Below, one piece after another: positions 25,401-40,400 of a stretch of DNA of 64,000 bases. How positions within the stretch are numbered: the first letter of the stretch is position 1; every line of letters begins with the position of its first letter. The notes beneath the pieces were generated by a model. The model searched no databases. It was not told where the DNA came from and saw only the letters and a list, made by a program, of their open reading frames with translations. Both the position numbers and the translations under genes were made by a program. Source of the DNA: Siphonodentalium dalli (taxonomy: Eukaryota; Mollusca; Scaphopoda; Gadilida; Siphonodentaliidae); assembly GCA_032622095.1 (NCBI GenBank), contig CP136065.1:58647949-58711948 (forward strand), in the 5' to 3' direction.

Positions 25401-28400
25401 GTATTAATCAGAAATTTTAAAGTAAAAAAAGGACATAGCCAGACATAACACTGATATAATTCATCAAATATTAATCAAGTTATCATCTGGCAAACAAATG
25501 TTCGGACAGGTGGACAAACAAACAGGTGCTCATTTCTGTAGTCCCCCAAAAATGGTTTTGATTGAATAAAACATTGACCATGATAAATTACACTAAACAA
25601 TTACACTCAAACAAGAGATTGCATGGTGGCAAATTTAAACCGACAAAGTATGGGTGAGATATCTGCTTGGATGGTGAAAAAAACCCCAACAAAGATAAAT
25701 AACTGTAGAATGGAAAACATGAACAAAATGGAAAACCGTGAAAAAAAGATTGAACACTCAATAAAATGATTGAACCCTCATAGTAGTGAACATCCATACC
25801 AATTTTCATTGAGATTCATCAACCGGTGGTGGAGATATCTTCTCAGACAGACAAATAAAACAACATTTACAGATAAACAAAGTTGAATAACTCTGAAACG
25901 GAAAATTAACCCTTCCATGACAGGAGATGCGCTGGTGCAGCATTAAAAATCCTGTGCCACTGCATTCTCTTATATATGTGAGTCTGCCTCAGGAAGCCTC
26001 GCATATAAAAGAAAATGCACTGGCTTACAAAGCAAGGTAATTATTGTTAAGCCAATGTATTCTCTTATATATGTCATGCTTCTTATGGGAGGCTAGCATA
26101 CATAAGAGAATGCATTGGCACAGGGTTTTTGCAAAATTTCAGGAAACTCCAGTAATTGAAGGGTTAACACATAGAGCAATGTATTAGCTCTTGTGGTATG
26201 GATTAATGGTCTGTATAGTTATCAAAATAATACTGACCTCTCCTTCTGCAACAACCATTTCCATTGCCTGCTGAATAATAATATCAAAAGTTTTCCGCTG
26301 TAACTTTTCAGGAATGATCTGGTGAATCAAATGCAACTCACTCTGGAAAATATAAATAATATTAGGTTTAAAAATGATGATACCTGACTGTTTGAGAAAA
26401 TAGACATGTTGTTGTAAACTTGAACGCAGATAGGAAAAAAACAGTTTCCATAATAGTATGTGCTCAAGAGTCCAAAATCTAATAATTAGAGAGCCCATTT
26501 GCCAAACACGTTTTGATATGTTGATTAGTAGCGAAGCACATGATGGAATCAAGGCACGAATTGATTCATAGTGAATGTTAGTCTAAACATAACTAATTTT
26601 GTGTCAGGCATGAAATTTCCAACCTGTTGAAAATCTTGCTCAAAGTTGGGGGGGGGGGGGGGGGGGTAGACTCCCCCAACCCCACCCTCCTGTTGCCACG
26701 TCCCTGAGGCTTACATCCCAAAATTAGTTACCGTATTGATTACCTTTTGATTTTGCAAGAATTCAGACACTATTTGGCATCATAAATTGATTCAATTTTT
26801 TGGGATATATTCAATTTGACTAATAAATGACAATCAATTGCGATACAGCATTTCATGAATTGACAGTTAATGATTAAATTATTCAGTGTCAACTCAAAAA
26901 TTGCTGCTATATTGCTGGTATGGTACATACAGACCTGCATGAGTTTAAGCAGAGCACTGAGTTCTGTGATGTAAGAATCAAACTCCAACTCTGATTGGTC
27001 ATCTTTAAATGGCTCCGTAGATGATGCCTGTCTTCTATGACCTACAAGTGAGGCATGTATAACATGTATATGGGTAAGATTTCATTCAACCCTTTCTATA
27101 CTAAACACTCATTAATGAGTAGTTCAAATCTCAGTTTAGTTTTTCTGTCATTTGCAGAATGAGTTCTGTGTCGATATGTCTGATTTTCCCTACTATATCG
27201 GTCGGATCGGTGCTATCTGAATCACACAGTTTTTTTTCGGTTTCTGTTTTATTTAGAATCAGGCGTTTTTCATTACTAATTTGTCCTTATTAAGCGGTTT
27301 CTCAGCGATTATATTGGCGTTCAGGGCTTTTTTTTAGCATTTGAAGCAATCTCGTAGCTTTTGAACAATATGAGAAGACATTTCTTAGCGTTCGAATGAT
27401 AAGAGAACGTTAACAGTTATTTTCCCCAGAGGGTGAATTTAGCGATGCTATCACACATAGTGGGCTAGCATTACTAAATTCACCCTCTGGGGACCTCATT
27501 CTGCTTAGGCCTCATCTTCTCTCGAAAGTTTCTTTATTATCAAATTTCTATAGAAAATTCTTCACATAGATTCTATTTCTTTTTTAGTTCAGTTTATATA
27601 CACCCTCAAATTGGCAGACGACACATAGCATAATCAAGGTTCCCAATGGATGTACATAACAATAATTACCATTTGATTAACTTTAATCTGAGTCTATGTC
27701 TCCCATAGCAGATGAGGCCATGCAGAATGAGGTCTCCAGAGGGTGAATTAGGTGATGATAGCCCACTATGTGGGATAGCGTCACTAAATTCACCCTCTGG
27801 GGACCTCATTCTGCAAATGACAGGCACACTAAACTCAGACTTGAACTCGACCTGAGTGAAATCAAACCGAAACTTCTTCACATAGATTCTATTTCTTTTT
27901 TAGTTCAATTTATCTTTACCCCCAAATTGCAGACAACACATAGCATAATCAAGGTTCCCAATGGGTGTACATCACAATATTCACCATTTAGGAACTTCAA
28001 TCTGAGTCTATGTCTCCCATAGCAGATGAGGCCATGCAGAATGATGTTCCCTGAGTGTGAATTTAGTTATGCTAGCCCGCTATGCGGGATAGCGTCACTA
28101 AATTCACCCTCAGGGGACCTCATTCTGCAAATGACAGGCACACTAAACTAAGGCTTGGAGTAGTTATCCCTTAGGAAATGTTCAGATAATATCGTTTGTT
28201 GAACTTATTATCTGAACATTTCCCTCAATAATTAGGACTCATTCTGCACTTTTATTATCTGCCGTCTGCTTATATTACCTGTACATCCCTCCAAATCAAT
28301 AATATACCATTCCTATGTATACTGGTGGTAGAATCCATTTAGTATAGAAAGGGTTAAAGATAGAGCCTCTCTTCCAGCTTACTAACAACTACATCTATAT

Positions 28401-31400
28401 ATATAAAAGAGTAGGATCTGTCAGTCTGTTCTGATTTTTCTCCAAGACCCCGAGACCGATTTCAACCAAATTTGGTGTGGTGACTCGGGGTATGCTGATG
28501 GAGGTTATAAAGGTGGTAGTTTTTATTAATTTTGATTTAAAAAAAATTATTTCAATAAAAAAACAAATACTCTCACTATGGGCCTATTTCAGCACCAGGT
28601 TTATGCTCTTTATAAATGTATTTTCACTGTGGACCTATGTGAATATTTAGGTCCAATATGAACCAATTTGCCCAAGGAAATATTGAAGTAGCATAATAAT
28701 ATGATCGATATATATAAACAAGAGCAATCCGTCGGGGCATGGCATAAATATGCCCGTTTCTGGAGTAAAGTGGGGCATGTAGACAGAACCCAAATTTGAA
28801 CTTGATGTGTATACGAAATTTGGTTCAGTTCACTCAATTCAATCTAAAGTTATCATCTGGAAGCCGCAAATCAAGTAAAATCTAAGTCGAAAAAGGGACA
28901 TAACTCAGTCAAAATCATGCGGACGAAACCCATTTTCGAACTTGATCTGTATTTTGGACTGGTAAATTAATATACCAAATTTGGTTCAGTTAACCTGATT
29001 CAATCTAAAGTTATTATCCGGAAACCGCAAATCAGGTAAAATCTAAGTCGAAAAAGGGACATAACTCAGTCAAAATCATGTGGACGAAACCCATATTCGA
29101 ACTTGATCTGTATTTTGGTGTGGACGGATGACGGATGGATGGACGGACAGACAACCCATTTACATAATAGTATAATACGACCGTTTTTCAAAGAGGGTTA
29201 CCTGGTTGGAATGGTGAGTTCATAAGACCAGATGTGGCTCGCTTGGTAAAGTACCTAAAATAAAATAATACTGATTTATACTTCTTCTATAGGTGAGGAT
29301 ACATTATACTGGTAATGGCAATTCCAGTGTAATCCAGAAAAATAAAGGGAAATAAAGCTAAATAACACCAGTGATAGCACTTGAAATAATTAAGATTTAT
29401 CCACTATTGCAGTCTCAATGCAACTTCAAAACTGATAGTTCATGCTCTTCATTTTATCGAAATACTCTGCAGTTGTTGACATAATTTAGAAGAGTTTGTC
29501 TATCATAAACCCATGTCAGTGATGGATAAAACTAGCATAAGCATAAAAAGAAAACACTCATGTTATCCGATGACTATATATTTCCAGAATACTTTTTGAG
29601 TGTTTTCGTAAATAACTTCATCTTGTTTTGGCATTTGTGTAATAGACCAAGAACTAAATAATTTCACAATGACATGAATAAAAAAAATTCAGATAACCAC
29701 AATGTGATTATTTGGGGGACATTTCATTGACTATTATAGGTCCTAAAGAATTTCATCTTTGAACATTGAGGGACATTTCGTTGACAATTATAATGTCCTA
29801 AAGTATTTCATCCTTGAACTTTGAAAAATATGTGGAAAGTCCTGCAACAATAATTCCGGCATAAATTTTCAAAATAACATTTGCAGAAAAATGAATTGAA
29901 ACATAATAATCTTCTGTGGTTGACAGGTATTTTAATATATAAATTTCATACATATTATGTTTAGACCTATTTTGTGACTTTATTATATATAAAATACTTA
30001 CGCAATTTTTTTCATACTCTTCCGAGCAGGGGTGTCTTTACTAGGTCTGAACTTGTTTGACTGAAAGAGGTGTCAAGAAATTTCATTAATATAAACTTTA
30101 GTGAATATGTATTCTCTCAATGAATTGATTAGACACAAATTAATTTCAAATTTTATACATGTATTTAAATTTGTGATGTAATTAAATTTTTGAATGATAT
30201 TGATATGGAATAAGAAACAATTTTATGGATGCAAGTTGGTCTGACATTTTACTCCATGGAACACAACATAGCCAACATTAGTTTTTTTAAAAGTACATTG
30301 TGTGACTTACGAGAACACGTTTGATTTAGACGAAATATGATTGACTGCACAGAGTGATCTTACCACAGCAGGAGAGTTCTGTCCAGCATGAGAAAAGTAT
30401 GACATTGCTGTGCTGCCACTTGTGGATTTGAAATGGTCTTTTAAACTGAAAAAAACAACAACCAAGTATTAAATAACACAGTTTGGCTAGATTGGTCAGA
30501 AAATTTCTATATTTCACCTTAAATGTATATGCTGAACTTTATTATGAGGAATCTCTCATATTTATCAACAAACATGAAAAAAAAATAGTTTGTCAACTGG
30601 TGCACCCAGTCAGATGCAATATGTCACACACAAAAATAATTCCACTCAACGCATCAGTCTTTTTACAAAGGGAAAGTGTTGGGCTTGTATATAAAGGAAC
30701 CATTGTTAGGGAAATAAAAAGCAATGGGCAAATGATTTCAATTAAAACCATTGTCAGGTTAATATAAAACAATGAGCAATCTATTTCATTAAGATTGAGA
30801 ATATTGTGAATAAGCTAACCTTTGAAGTGTCTTTACAAGAACACCAGATCTCGCTGAGGTGTAAACAGTAACGTAATCTGCAGAATGGTCAACAGTTGAT
30901 AACCACTTGGTAATCTCAGACAGTTCTCCAACAATTTTCTCTGGAAAGTGCTCCAAAATTGGTTCGTTCTCTCCTTCTTGCAGCTCTGAAATAAAAAATA
31001 TTGTCATATAATATATCTAAGTGATAGAAATTTAATAACTGAGTTCAACGCTATACACAGTGTGCTCCGCAAGATGAACAATGAACACATTCTTTATATT
31101 GGTACATGCTGAATACTTTCTTTTTGATATGATAAATTCTATAATTTAAAGAGGTATTGTACACTAAATCTGGCCATTATGGCCTGTGTTTTAACTGAGA
31201 AATACGCATACCAAATATGAACAATGCAAACAACATGGTAATTATAATGAAAGTGAATTCTAACCATGAGATTTTGAAATGATTTATGATTTATCAGTAA
31301 AGCCAATTCTAACCATGATACCGCAATAGATGACCATGTTGTTTGCATCAATCATAGAGCACATGAGTGTATTTTGCACTAATCCATGGCTCAAATTCAT

Positions 31401-34400
31401 TCATTTGTTGCATATATTCTGTTGAGTATAATAGATGGTACCATAATGGCCGGATTTGGTGTATACAGTCCCTCTTTAATATAATATCCATATGTGTGGG
31501 TATGTATATTTTAGAGTGAACCAGAATGGCTATGCACAATATCCTTGTATGAAATGAGCCCCTTTTATTGTTGTTCTCCTCATTAAAGTTTACCTAAAGT
31601 TATTAGAACTTCGAGAAACAATCAACAGTATTGATTGACCCTTTCATGACTGGAGCTTCCTGAATTTTGCGAAAACCCTGTGCCAATGCATATATAAGAG
31701 AATGCACTGGCACAGGATCTTTAATGTTGCATCAGCGCAGCTCCCATCATAAAATATTTAAGCAATCACATATATGCACCTTCAAATAAAGTCAAGAACA
31801 AGGACAGTGTTCAAAATTTAAATTCTCAACGTATACGAATATATATGCAGGTAGCTTACCATCATCCATGCCGAGTAAATCGAGAATTACGATTGGCTGC
31901 ACAGGTCGACCATGTTTGTGTAGCAGCTCTCGGAATTCTCCTTGGAGAGATTCTTTGCCATCATCATACACTCTGCTCTGTAAGGATAAAGGTTGACTGA
32001 TCGTTAACCCCTCCTATACTGAATGGTGGATTCTCCAATTTAGTTATAAATGTATACATTGGAAAGGTCTATTATTCACTTGGAGGGATGTTTAGGTAAT
32101 AAAAGCAGATGACAAACAAATAAGAAGATAACTCAAGTGCAGATGGATTTCTAGTAATTGGTGGGAAATATTCAGAAAATAAGTTCAACAATTTAAATAA
32201 GTTGAACTTATAATCTGGCATTTCCTATGGGAACTGCTCATCAATGAGTACTTAGTATAGAAAGAGTTGACTTCACATCACTTTCAGAAGCTATTTCTCA
32301 AAGACAGAGGTATAGAATGGGCACTACCTGCAAACTGCATGTTTTAACAAGTAGTAAATAGTATAATATATTTTCTGTGGATCCACCAGTCAGATCTGAG
32401 GGCACTGTTTGTAGGCTGAATATTTGTCTAGTTTCATTGGGAAATCACTCTGTTCTATGTATAAAACCACCGACCCTGGTAAGAAACTGACAAACCTGCC
32501 CAGATATACAAATCAGGTTACCCAACAAGGTTCTTGTGGATCACAAATGTGCGCTTATATCATCAATACAAGTTGGTTTATGTCAGACTAATGCACTATC
32601 TCGATGTGTCTTACCAATTGAACCATCTCCATCCACCCAAATTAGCAGTGTCACATACCAGCCAGAGACTCAGTGGTTGATTTAATTATTTTAATTTGTA
32701 TAGCATTTTGCAGCATTCGGTAGATTTTGTATAGCATTCCCTACCAATGTTTTTCATTTTAAATTGGTTAGCAAAAATTGGAAATTGCATAGCAAATTGT
32801 AATCAGAATCCAATTAATTCGAGCCCTGCAGAGGCTAGTGAAGCTATGTTTTCTGACTATAATCTTACCACTTCGCTTAACTCCAGACTGTTCGGGCTAT
32901 GCTTTGAAAAATACTTAAGGGCTGTTAAAATCTTGTCCATCTCAGATAGATAGTTTTCTAAGCCAATGGAACTCGGTCTGAAAGGTAACAAATGAAAGAA
33001 TCAATAATCACGCATATTAACAGGCATGGACACTTTAATTCAATATTCTAATGACACTTCGTTCTATTTTACAATATTTGCAAATTTCTAATGAAAGATA
33101 CAGAATTTTCAGTATTCTGGAAGCATATCTCTCAAAATTTATCCATATGTCAACCACACAACTCCAGGCATAAAAAGGACATTGCAGCATATCCTGTGAG
33201 GACTAAAACAGAAAATTATTGCAATTAGAAAAAAATCCTTTTCAAACACATACTTTTCTAGTCTAAATGGGAAGACGAATGCAAGTCCAATGATATACTA
33301 GAGAAAAAAAAATCCTCTTCATGCACATCCTTTTTTAGTCTACATGTAAATGGGAAGATAAATGTAAGTCCAATGATACTAAATGTGTTACACTCGCCGG
33401 ACCAACTATGGTATAATGTACTAACTAGTCTTTATCTCAGATATTGCTTCTATATAACTTCCCCTAAAAGTGAAATTTTATTCTGAAAGTGTCTGCAATA
33501 TGTTTTCTGCAATATGAAACCTCGACTTCAGCTTTATGTTCCAATATGAAACCTCGCCTTCAGCTTTATGTTCCAATATGAAACCTCGCCTTCAGCTTTA
33601 TGTTCCAATATGAAACCTCGCCTTCAGCTTTATGTTCGAGCTAAATATCTTACCCTTCCTTTATATTTAGCTCCACATCTTTAGCAACATGGAAGTACCC
33701 AAGCACTAGGTCTAGAGACACAAGAGTTTTCTCAATATCTGTGAATTGTTAAGGTGAAAAGTCTCATGAATACAAAGCTTTCTGTCTCTTCAACCTTTGC
33801 AAAACAATGCCAGTATATTTAAATCAGGTAGCCTACAAGCATAATGGAAAACAATTTAAAATTAAGAGCATAACTCTTATTTCATTACAAATGTTGTTCT
33901 TCTCAAACGCAATCATGGGGCTTTATTTGGTGGTAAATATAATTGCTGAATAAACACTAATTTGTTTGGAGCGCAGATATAATCATAGACATTTAGAAAA
34001 CAGCCTATTAATTTCAGATTTCAGCAAAGGATACTTTCTTGTCTCCTCCGAAGATTTTCTGTTTCATTATAAACAGGAACTATGGTGTTCTCTAGCCGTT
34101 TAAGACGGCTCTCAAATGAATTCAAAATCCCAAGCATATTCTGTGTATTCCCAGCACTCTTTTTCATGGCATCTTTCAGCAGCAATAGGTTGTTGCTCTC
34201 CTGAAAAATTTAATTTGAATTATTTTTTATGCCAAAACATACCGGTATGGATGTACATGTAGACTCTAAATAGAATCATTTCGCTTTAGCCTCTTGATGT
34301 CTTTGTTCAGTTCCATGATGTACGACTCTAGAAGTTTTTGTTGGTTTCCCAAAGGTGGTGGGGGTGGGACGGTTGTGTACTTCCTTGGGTTTCGTCTGTT

Positions 34401-37400
34401 TCGTGCTCTCAGTTTGTATTCTGTTGCCTCGTTCCACTTTTCGATGGAGTAGTTTGGAACTTCTAGGATTGTTATACGGCAGTCCCGGTGGTGTCTTATT
34501 TCCCTGATTATGTCTCTGAAGCCTGATGTAATGCTGCTCACTGATTTCCCTCCCCTCAGACTGGTTTAACCGTCTCTGTCAAGTTTGGTTAGGTCACAGG
34601 TGCCCAGCCACAGGTACCCCCGCTGGACAAAACAAGTGTCCATTGGCACCGCAGTGTATTTGCCGTTCGGTCGCGGTGTCAGAGTTTGTAACTGCAGTTG
34701 AGCACCGCGGCCGAACGGCAAGTACACTGCAGCCGAGCGGCAAGTACACCATGGCCGAAAGGCAACTACAACGCGGCCGAATGGCATGTACATCGTGGTT
34801 AGATTTCGGGTTTGAATCATCTTTATTCAGTTTAATGAACGTACACCGCGGCAACTACACCATGGCCGAATGGCAAGTACACCGCAGCCCAACTGTTGTT
34901 AGCCGGTGGAGCCGCAGTGTAGTTGCATTTCGGCCGCGGTGGCAACGCTAACCGCACCGCGGTTAAGTGGACACTTGTTTTGTCCAGCAGGGTATATGTG
35001 TGTTGGTCCGTAGCTGCGAATGATATGCTTCAGGTTCTTTCTCAGGTACAATAACCGGTCACTGATTTTGGCTCCCCCAGTAGACCAGAATGTTATTTCT
35101 TCCTCTATTTTGTCATTTTTGTTTACTAAATCTTTTAGATACTTGCCTTTACTGTCTGCCAGCACGTATGGTTTGAACTTTGGCTTACTCTTCTGTGATG
35201 TTTGTTTCTCTCTATCCAGGTATCGTTGTAGTCTGTGTGTCACAGTCGTTTGTGTCATTGTCATGGCAATATCTTTTTGCATGTTTAGTAGCGGATAGAT
35301 TGGGGTGGTCCGGCTATGGTATTAATGATACATATGACTGTTTATGATACGAAATATATATAATAAAAATAGGAGCATCTACGAGTGAAAATGTCAATAA
35401 ACTGCTTGTTCAATGAATAAGTGCGGTCGTCGGTATAGATTTCAGTTTTGAATAAACCGCTGGAATTCGGAGATGACGGCTGGAAAATCCGTTAATTTCA
35501 CACAATTTTCACAGTTTAACAGAAACATGGTGGTGGATAATATTTCTATGTAACACGATGATTATGAATAATAGTAGTTTTGTTCTATAAATTCTCTGAA
35601 TTTAGCGATGTTTTGTAGAATTTCCATGAGAGAAAATAAAACACGTCTGCCATCTTGCGCATGCGTCGTATCCAAACTTCGTTCATATCAAACTTCGTTC
35701 AAATCAAACTTCGTTCGTATTATAGTTCGTTCATTAAACTTTGTTCTATAAACTGCGTTCATATTATACTTCATTCATATTATACTTTGTTCATATTATA
35801 CTTCGTTCATATTATACTTCGCTCGTATTATACTTCTTTCATTAAACTCCATTTTAAAACTTTGTTCATTATAAACTCGAATAAACATATTATAGTTTGA
35901 ACATTATTATCGTATAAGTTATATTACATACATGTGTATATTATTACATCAAATGAAAATCAATAAAGTACATCCTATAGGTTCTTTCACACCTCCTAAT
36001 TACCATTATAATTTTTAGGCGCACGGGTTCTCCCGGGGCAGGTTGTCACCAGGGGCATAGCGGGCATACAATTATTCATACGGCCGAATAATATGGGGCT
36101 CAATTTACATATGTTGTTAAGCATTATCCGAGTTGCAAAGCAGTGAGTGGGGGAGAACACAAGAGTGGGGGAGAACACAAGAGGGAGTTTCCCCTCTTGT
36201 AGGAGGGGGTTCGGGGGGCCTGCCCTGGGGAAATCTTTTAATATTGCATTGAAAATGACGCATTTAACTTGGTTTACTGATATATATACATGCATATATA
36301 GAAGTGCTTAGAAAAATGGAAATCAGTCATATTTACTGTAATATTGAGTTAGATTAACTCGATCCTGACATCGGAAGTATTTCAAGTAGATTATATACAT
36401 GACCAAGTGACAATTACATAATTATATTCGCTGATGTATGTCAGTGCAGAAGTTGGTGAGGGGAGAGTGGAGTATATACCGTATATCATACTAGTACGCG
36501 TGGGGTATATCAAGCTCCAGTGGTGTTATGTATACATGTAGTAACCAAATTGTATTTATATAACATGTCGATGTTTCAACAACGAAGTTGATCATGATGT
36601 GGGAAAATTGCTGCGAATTGAACAGCTCAATTGCATGCTAGTTAAATTTATTTGAGCACCAGTCTCTCGGCTGACCATTACCATCGAGCCACACATCACA
36701 GAAGAAAGATTAAGTTTGATTAACAAACTTTTGTCTAAATGTCTGCATGTGCAAATGCTTAGCGAATGAACAGTCGACAAAGTTGCTTGTCTTTGTTGAT
36801 TTGTTGTGTCGGTTCAATGTGACAATAATTATAACTCTGTATTCTGATATCAGTTGTGAAACTGACAATGTGCAGTTTTAGATCTCGGAACATTTAACTT
36901 CAAAGTTCAATTGTCATGATCACTAACCAGGCTTTTTTTTCAGAAATATATTGTCCAACTTCAGCAGTGTGCGAGAATGTCTGACAGTGTAGTTTAGAAC
37001 ATGAAATCGGGTATCACTTCCGACTTTAATGAGAAATTTGCTCATCACGAAATCCCCCACCAAATTGCATGTACAACCCATTGATGCGGCATGCAAGATG
37101 GTTGAAAAAATGCTATAGCCTATACCTGAATGACCGAATTTGGCACATGTCAGTGACATGCCTACAGTTGGCGATACATGTATCATAACAACTAAAATTA
37201 CCAAAATTCACACATCAATACCACGTACACATTTGGCCCATCCACTTTCCTGGCAGTGCTTAGCCCTGAAGCATAAATTAGGAATAGGCCTATACAGCCC
37301 TATATTGGGAAGAAGTTTGTGTTATGGCTGAAAGGGCCATTTGTCGGTGTGTTCATATATAAGGCCTAAAAAAATAATAATTTGTTTCCGCTAACGAGCT

Positions 37401-40400
37401 AAAAAAAATTAGGGTAGGTAGGTAGGCTTAACTTTTTGTTTTTTTTTTACTTTTTTTTTCTCAGTATCTTTAAAAATAACTGTATCATACTTGTCAATAA
37501 CCCAAACTATGCACTTCTTAGCCCCAATCAGGTTAACCCAGATGACAGAGGAACTAGAAACTCCAATTCAATCTTACATATGCTTTAATATTTACATATA
37601 TTCTAGTCTATATACTAAGATAGTCTTTGATAATCCTAATATTTCCTATATGGTCTGGCGACAATTGGAGTCAGTCCAGCACCACTGCACTGTTCACATA
37701 TTGGAGTGACCGTCTTGTACCGATCTCTTAAGGATGGCTTCACAACACCACCTTCTCCGCATTCAGTGAAGGATCTAGGTATTTTTGGGGGACACCTGTT
37801 TTTGGGCAATGATATGCCGAAGGCATAACCTGAAGGCCTGATCGGAGGAATGTTTGGGAAGGGTGACCCCCTGATGATGGTGGGGGTTCTTCCCCTGGAA
37901 CATTTTTGAAAATCCATTGCATTTAGAGCTAATCTAAGGCTCTTTGAGTCAGTATTTTGAATTTTACAGAGAGGTCAATTTTATCAAGTTTCTCAAGCAT
38001 AACTTTGGAACTTTTTATATATGTATGGATTGGAAATGCTTATAAGTTATTGTCAGATATCTTTTGGTTCTATGGATTATGCTTATCGGAAGCCTTATCC
38101 TGCTTGAAATTAGACTTGCCATCATCACTCTAATTCATAAATAGGCTATTTTATAAAATTCAAGTGAGACACATGAGACACATACCATACATAATATACA
38201 ACATGTACATGTAATACAGAAATCCTTACATGTACATGTAGTACAGAAACAATGTACATGTATTAAGGTAGTAATGACTATATATGGTACTAATCTCTAT
38301 GTTAATTTTTCATTTGGTATTATGAGATCCCACTTGATAACCAGGTTGATTTGATCAAATTGTTAATGTTCCTGTGCTATAATTGATTGAAATACTGAAG
38401 TCTGAACGCTGAATGATAACATACCGTACCTGAACTCAAATTATTTGAAGTTTTCACAGATGAAAGCTAGATAAAGCCAAACATACTTTACAGTATGATT
38501 CCAACTGTTAAACTTAAATCTTTTTGTAAACTTAAATTTCTTATGTCAATATATATAAATATATAAATGTTTTGCATCTTGTTATGATATGAATTGGGAC
38601 CTAAATTGTTTTTTTGTTTTTTTGTTTGGTCCAATTTTATTTTTTTTGCAATGGCAATAAAAAGTTTAGGGTCGGCGGTTTAAAATAGGGTCGGTCGGGT
38701 TAGCGGAAACAAACGTACTTACATGTATCATAACTATGTGTAGTGCTCAAATATTATGATCAATTCGTTGTTCCAATACTCTTAATAAGTTAATTCGGCA
38801 TACCGGGAATGACAGGATTGTTAACATTGGAGCTGAACTTATCGGAAATGCATTGGGCGGTGATCGTGCCCTGGTCCGGCCTGCATGTTAGAACTTAGAA
38901 GTATATCATTCACCTTTCCCAGCAAAATATTTGTACGGCCAAAACCGCCCAGCCGTACCCAGAATTACACCCCTTGGTTGTCACGCAACGAAAAGGGTGG
39001 GTTGACTCAGGGGCGGGTAGTCATGGACCCGACCCCTCCAGCGTTAGTATTCTCCCCTTGGGAGTGAGAATTCAAATATAGGGATCTAGTCCAACAAATT
39101 AGACTTTCGGATTAATTGGAATTTTAATATTTGGACATTTATGGACCATTTAATCCTTCAGAAGGAGTAATACAATTGTAAATGTCCAAATATTAAAATA
39201 TGTATTAATCCGGGTACCTCGAAACAGTGCGCGGAACTGCGCAGAAGTGCGCGGAACTGCGCGGTACAAACAAAACAGTTATTATGCACGGGGAGTTGAT
39301 TTAAAACATGTATATTAATGAAATATAGTAGTAGAAGGTCTTCAGTTACGAATTTGCAAGATCATTTTAACGTTTTATTAGAGAGAGTGAGTGGTAGAAT
39401 CTACTGCGCACTGTTTCGAGAAAAGTTTACTGCGCTATATATCTTCCGCGCATTGTTTCGAGAAAAGCTTACTGCGCAGTTGTTACCAGAAAACTGAATG
39501 CGCGATGTCGAATTAATAGCCACAGCCATCAGCCATCAGCCACAGCCATCAGCTTTTATCCGGGCTTTGGACCGGCAGACTTAAAATGTCAAAATGAAAT
39601 TACCGGTGCCATATATGGCACCTCTGTGCATATATGGCACCTCTTATCTCTCTCTGTTGATAAGGTGCCGATTAATCCGAATAGTCTAATTTGTTGGACT
39701 AATAGGGATCATGTCACCCTTTTTCCAGGGCAATTCTTCTATCTATCTATTGGTACTGGTCGACCCCCATATATGGGTGTTATCACCAGGCGCAGTCAGT
39801 GCAAGTTAGTGGAGAATAGAGTGATAGGGTGACAAGTTTGTCAGTTAAAAGAATATGTACAGATAAAAGCATTTTAAAAACAAAGGTTGCTGTCAGGTTC
39901 ATGGTTGTAGCTGATAAGCTCTCCTCCTGAACTGGTCAGGGTCAGAGAGCTTGATCAGATCAGGCGGGAGTTGGTTCCAGAGTATAGCAGTTGATGGGAA
40001 GAATGAATGTCTAAAATAGTTTGGCCCAGTATGAATTCGACGATAAGTGTCAGCGTTGCTATATCTGCTGTGTCTGAGTGGTTTCTGAAGGTAATCTGGG
40101 ATTGTAATATCTACTTGATTATGGACTATTTTACTGAAGAGGGATAATTTTGAGATGGTTCTTCTGTCCTCAAGGGGTTTCAGTTCTATTTCTGTCCTCA
40201 TTTTTGACAAACTTGAGATTCTTGAATAGTCATTAAAAATCCAACGGATGGCCCGATTTTGTACTCGTTCAATTTTAGTTATATTTTCTGAGGTATGAGG
40301 GGACCAAATTGCAGCGGCATACTCTAACTTTTGTCTAACCATGGCCTGATAAGCTGCTTTCTTGAGTGCTTTATTTTGTGTTTTGATATTCCTTTTTAAG

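Noticed and set aside
26184-26552. 122-residue minus-strand ORF as its own gene
   Set aside because: Only 26238-26342 is EXOC7 exon 11; the rest is intron read through on both sides of good splice sites.
26648-26710. G-rich/C-rich stretch as a functional G-quadruplex or CpG island
   Set aside because: A mononucleotide run followed by old repeat text; nothing beyond composition supports function.
33510-33637. CRISPR-like regular repeats
   Set aside because: The 32-bp copies are contiguous with no spacers, in an animal intron; a simple tandem repeat.
35570-35660. Minus-strand ATGGCAGACGTG in good context near 35654 as EXOC7 start
   Set aside because: The frame ends after about 22 residues with no Exo70 similarity, whereas MDDALYQRENIDSKLEK at 40660 matches the family and the phase.
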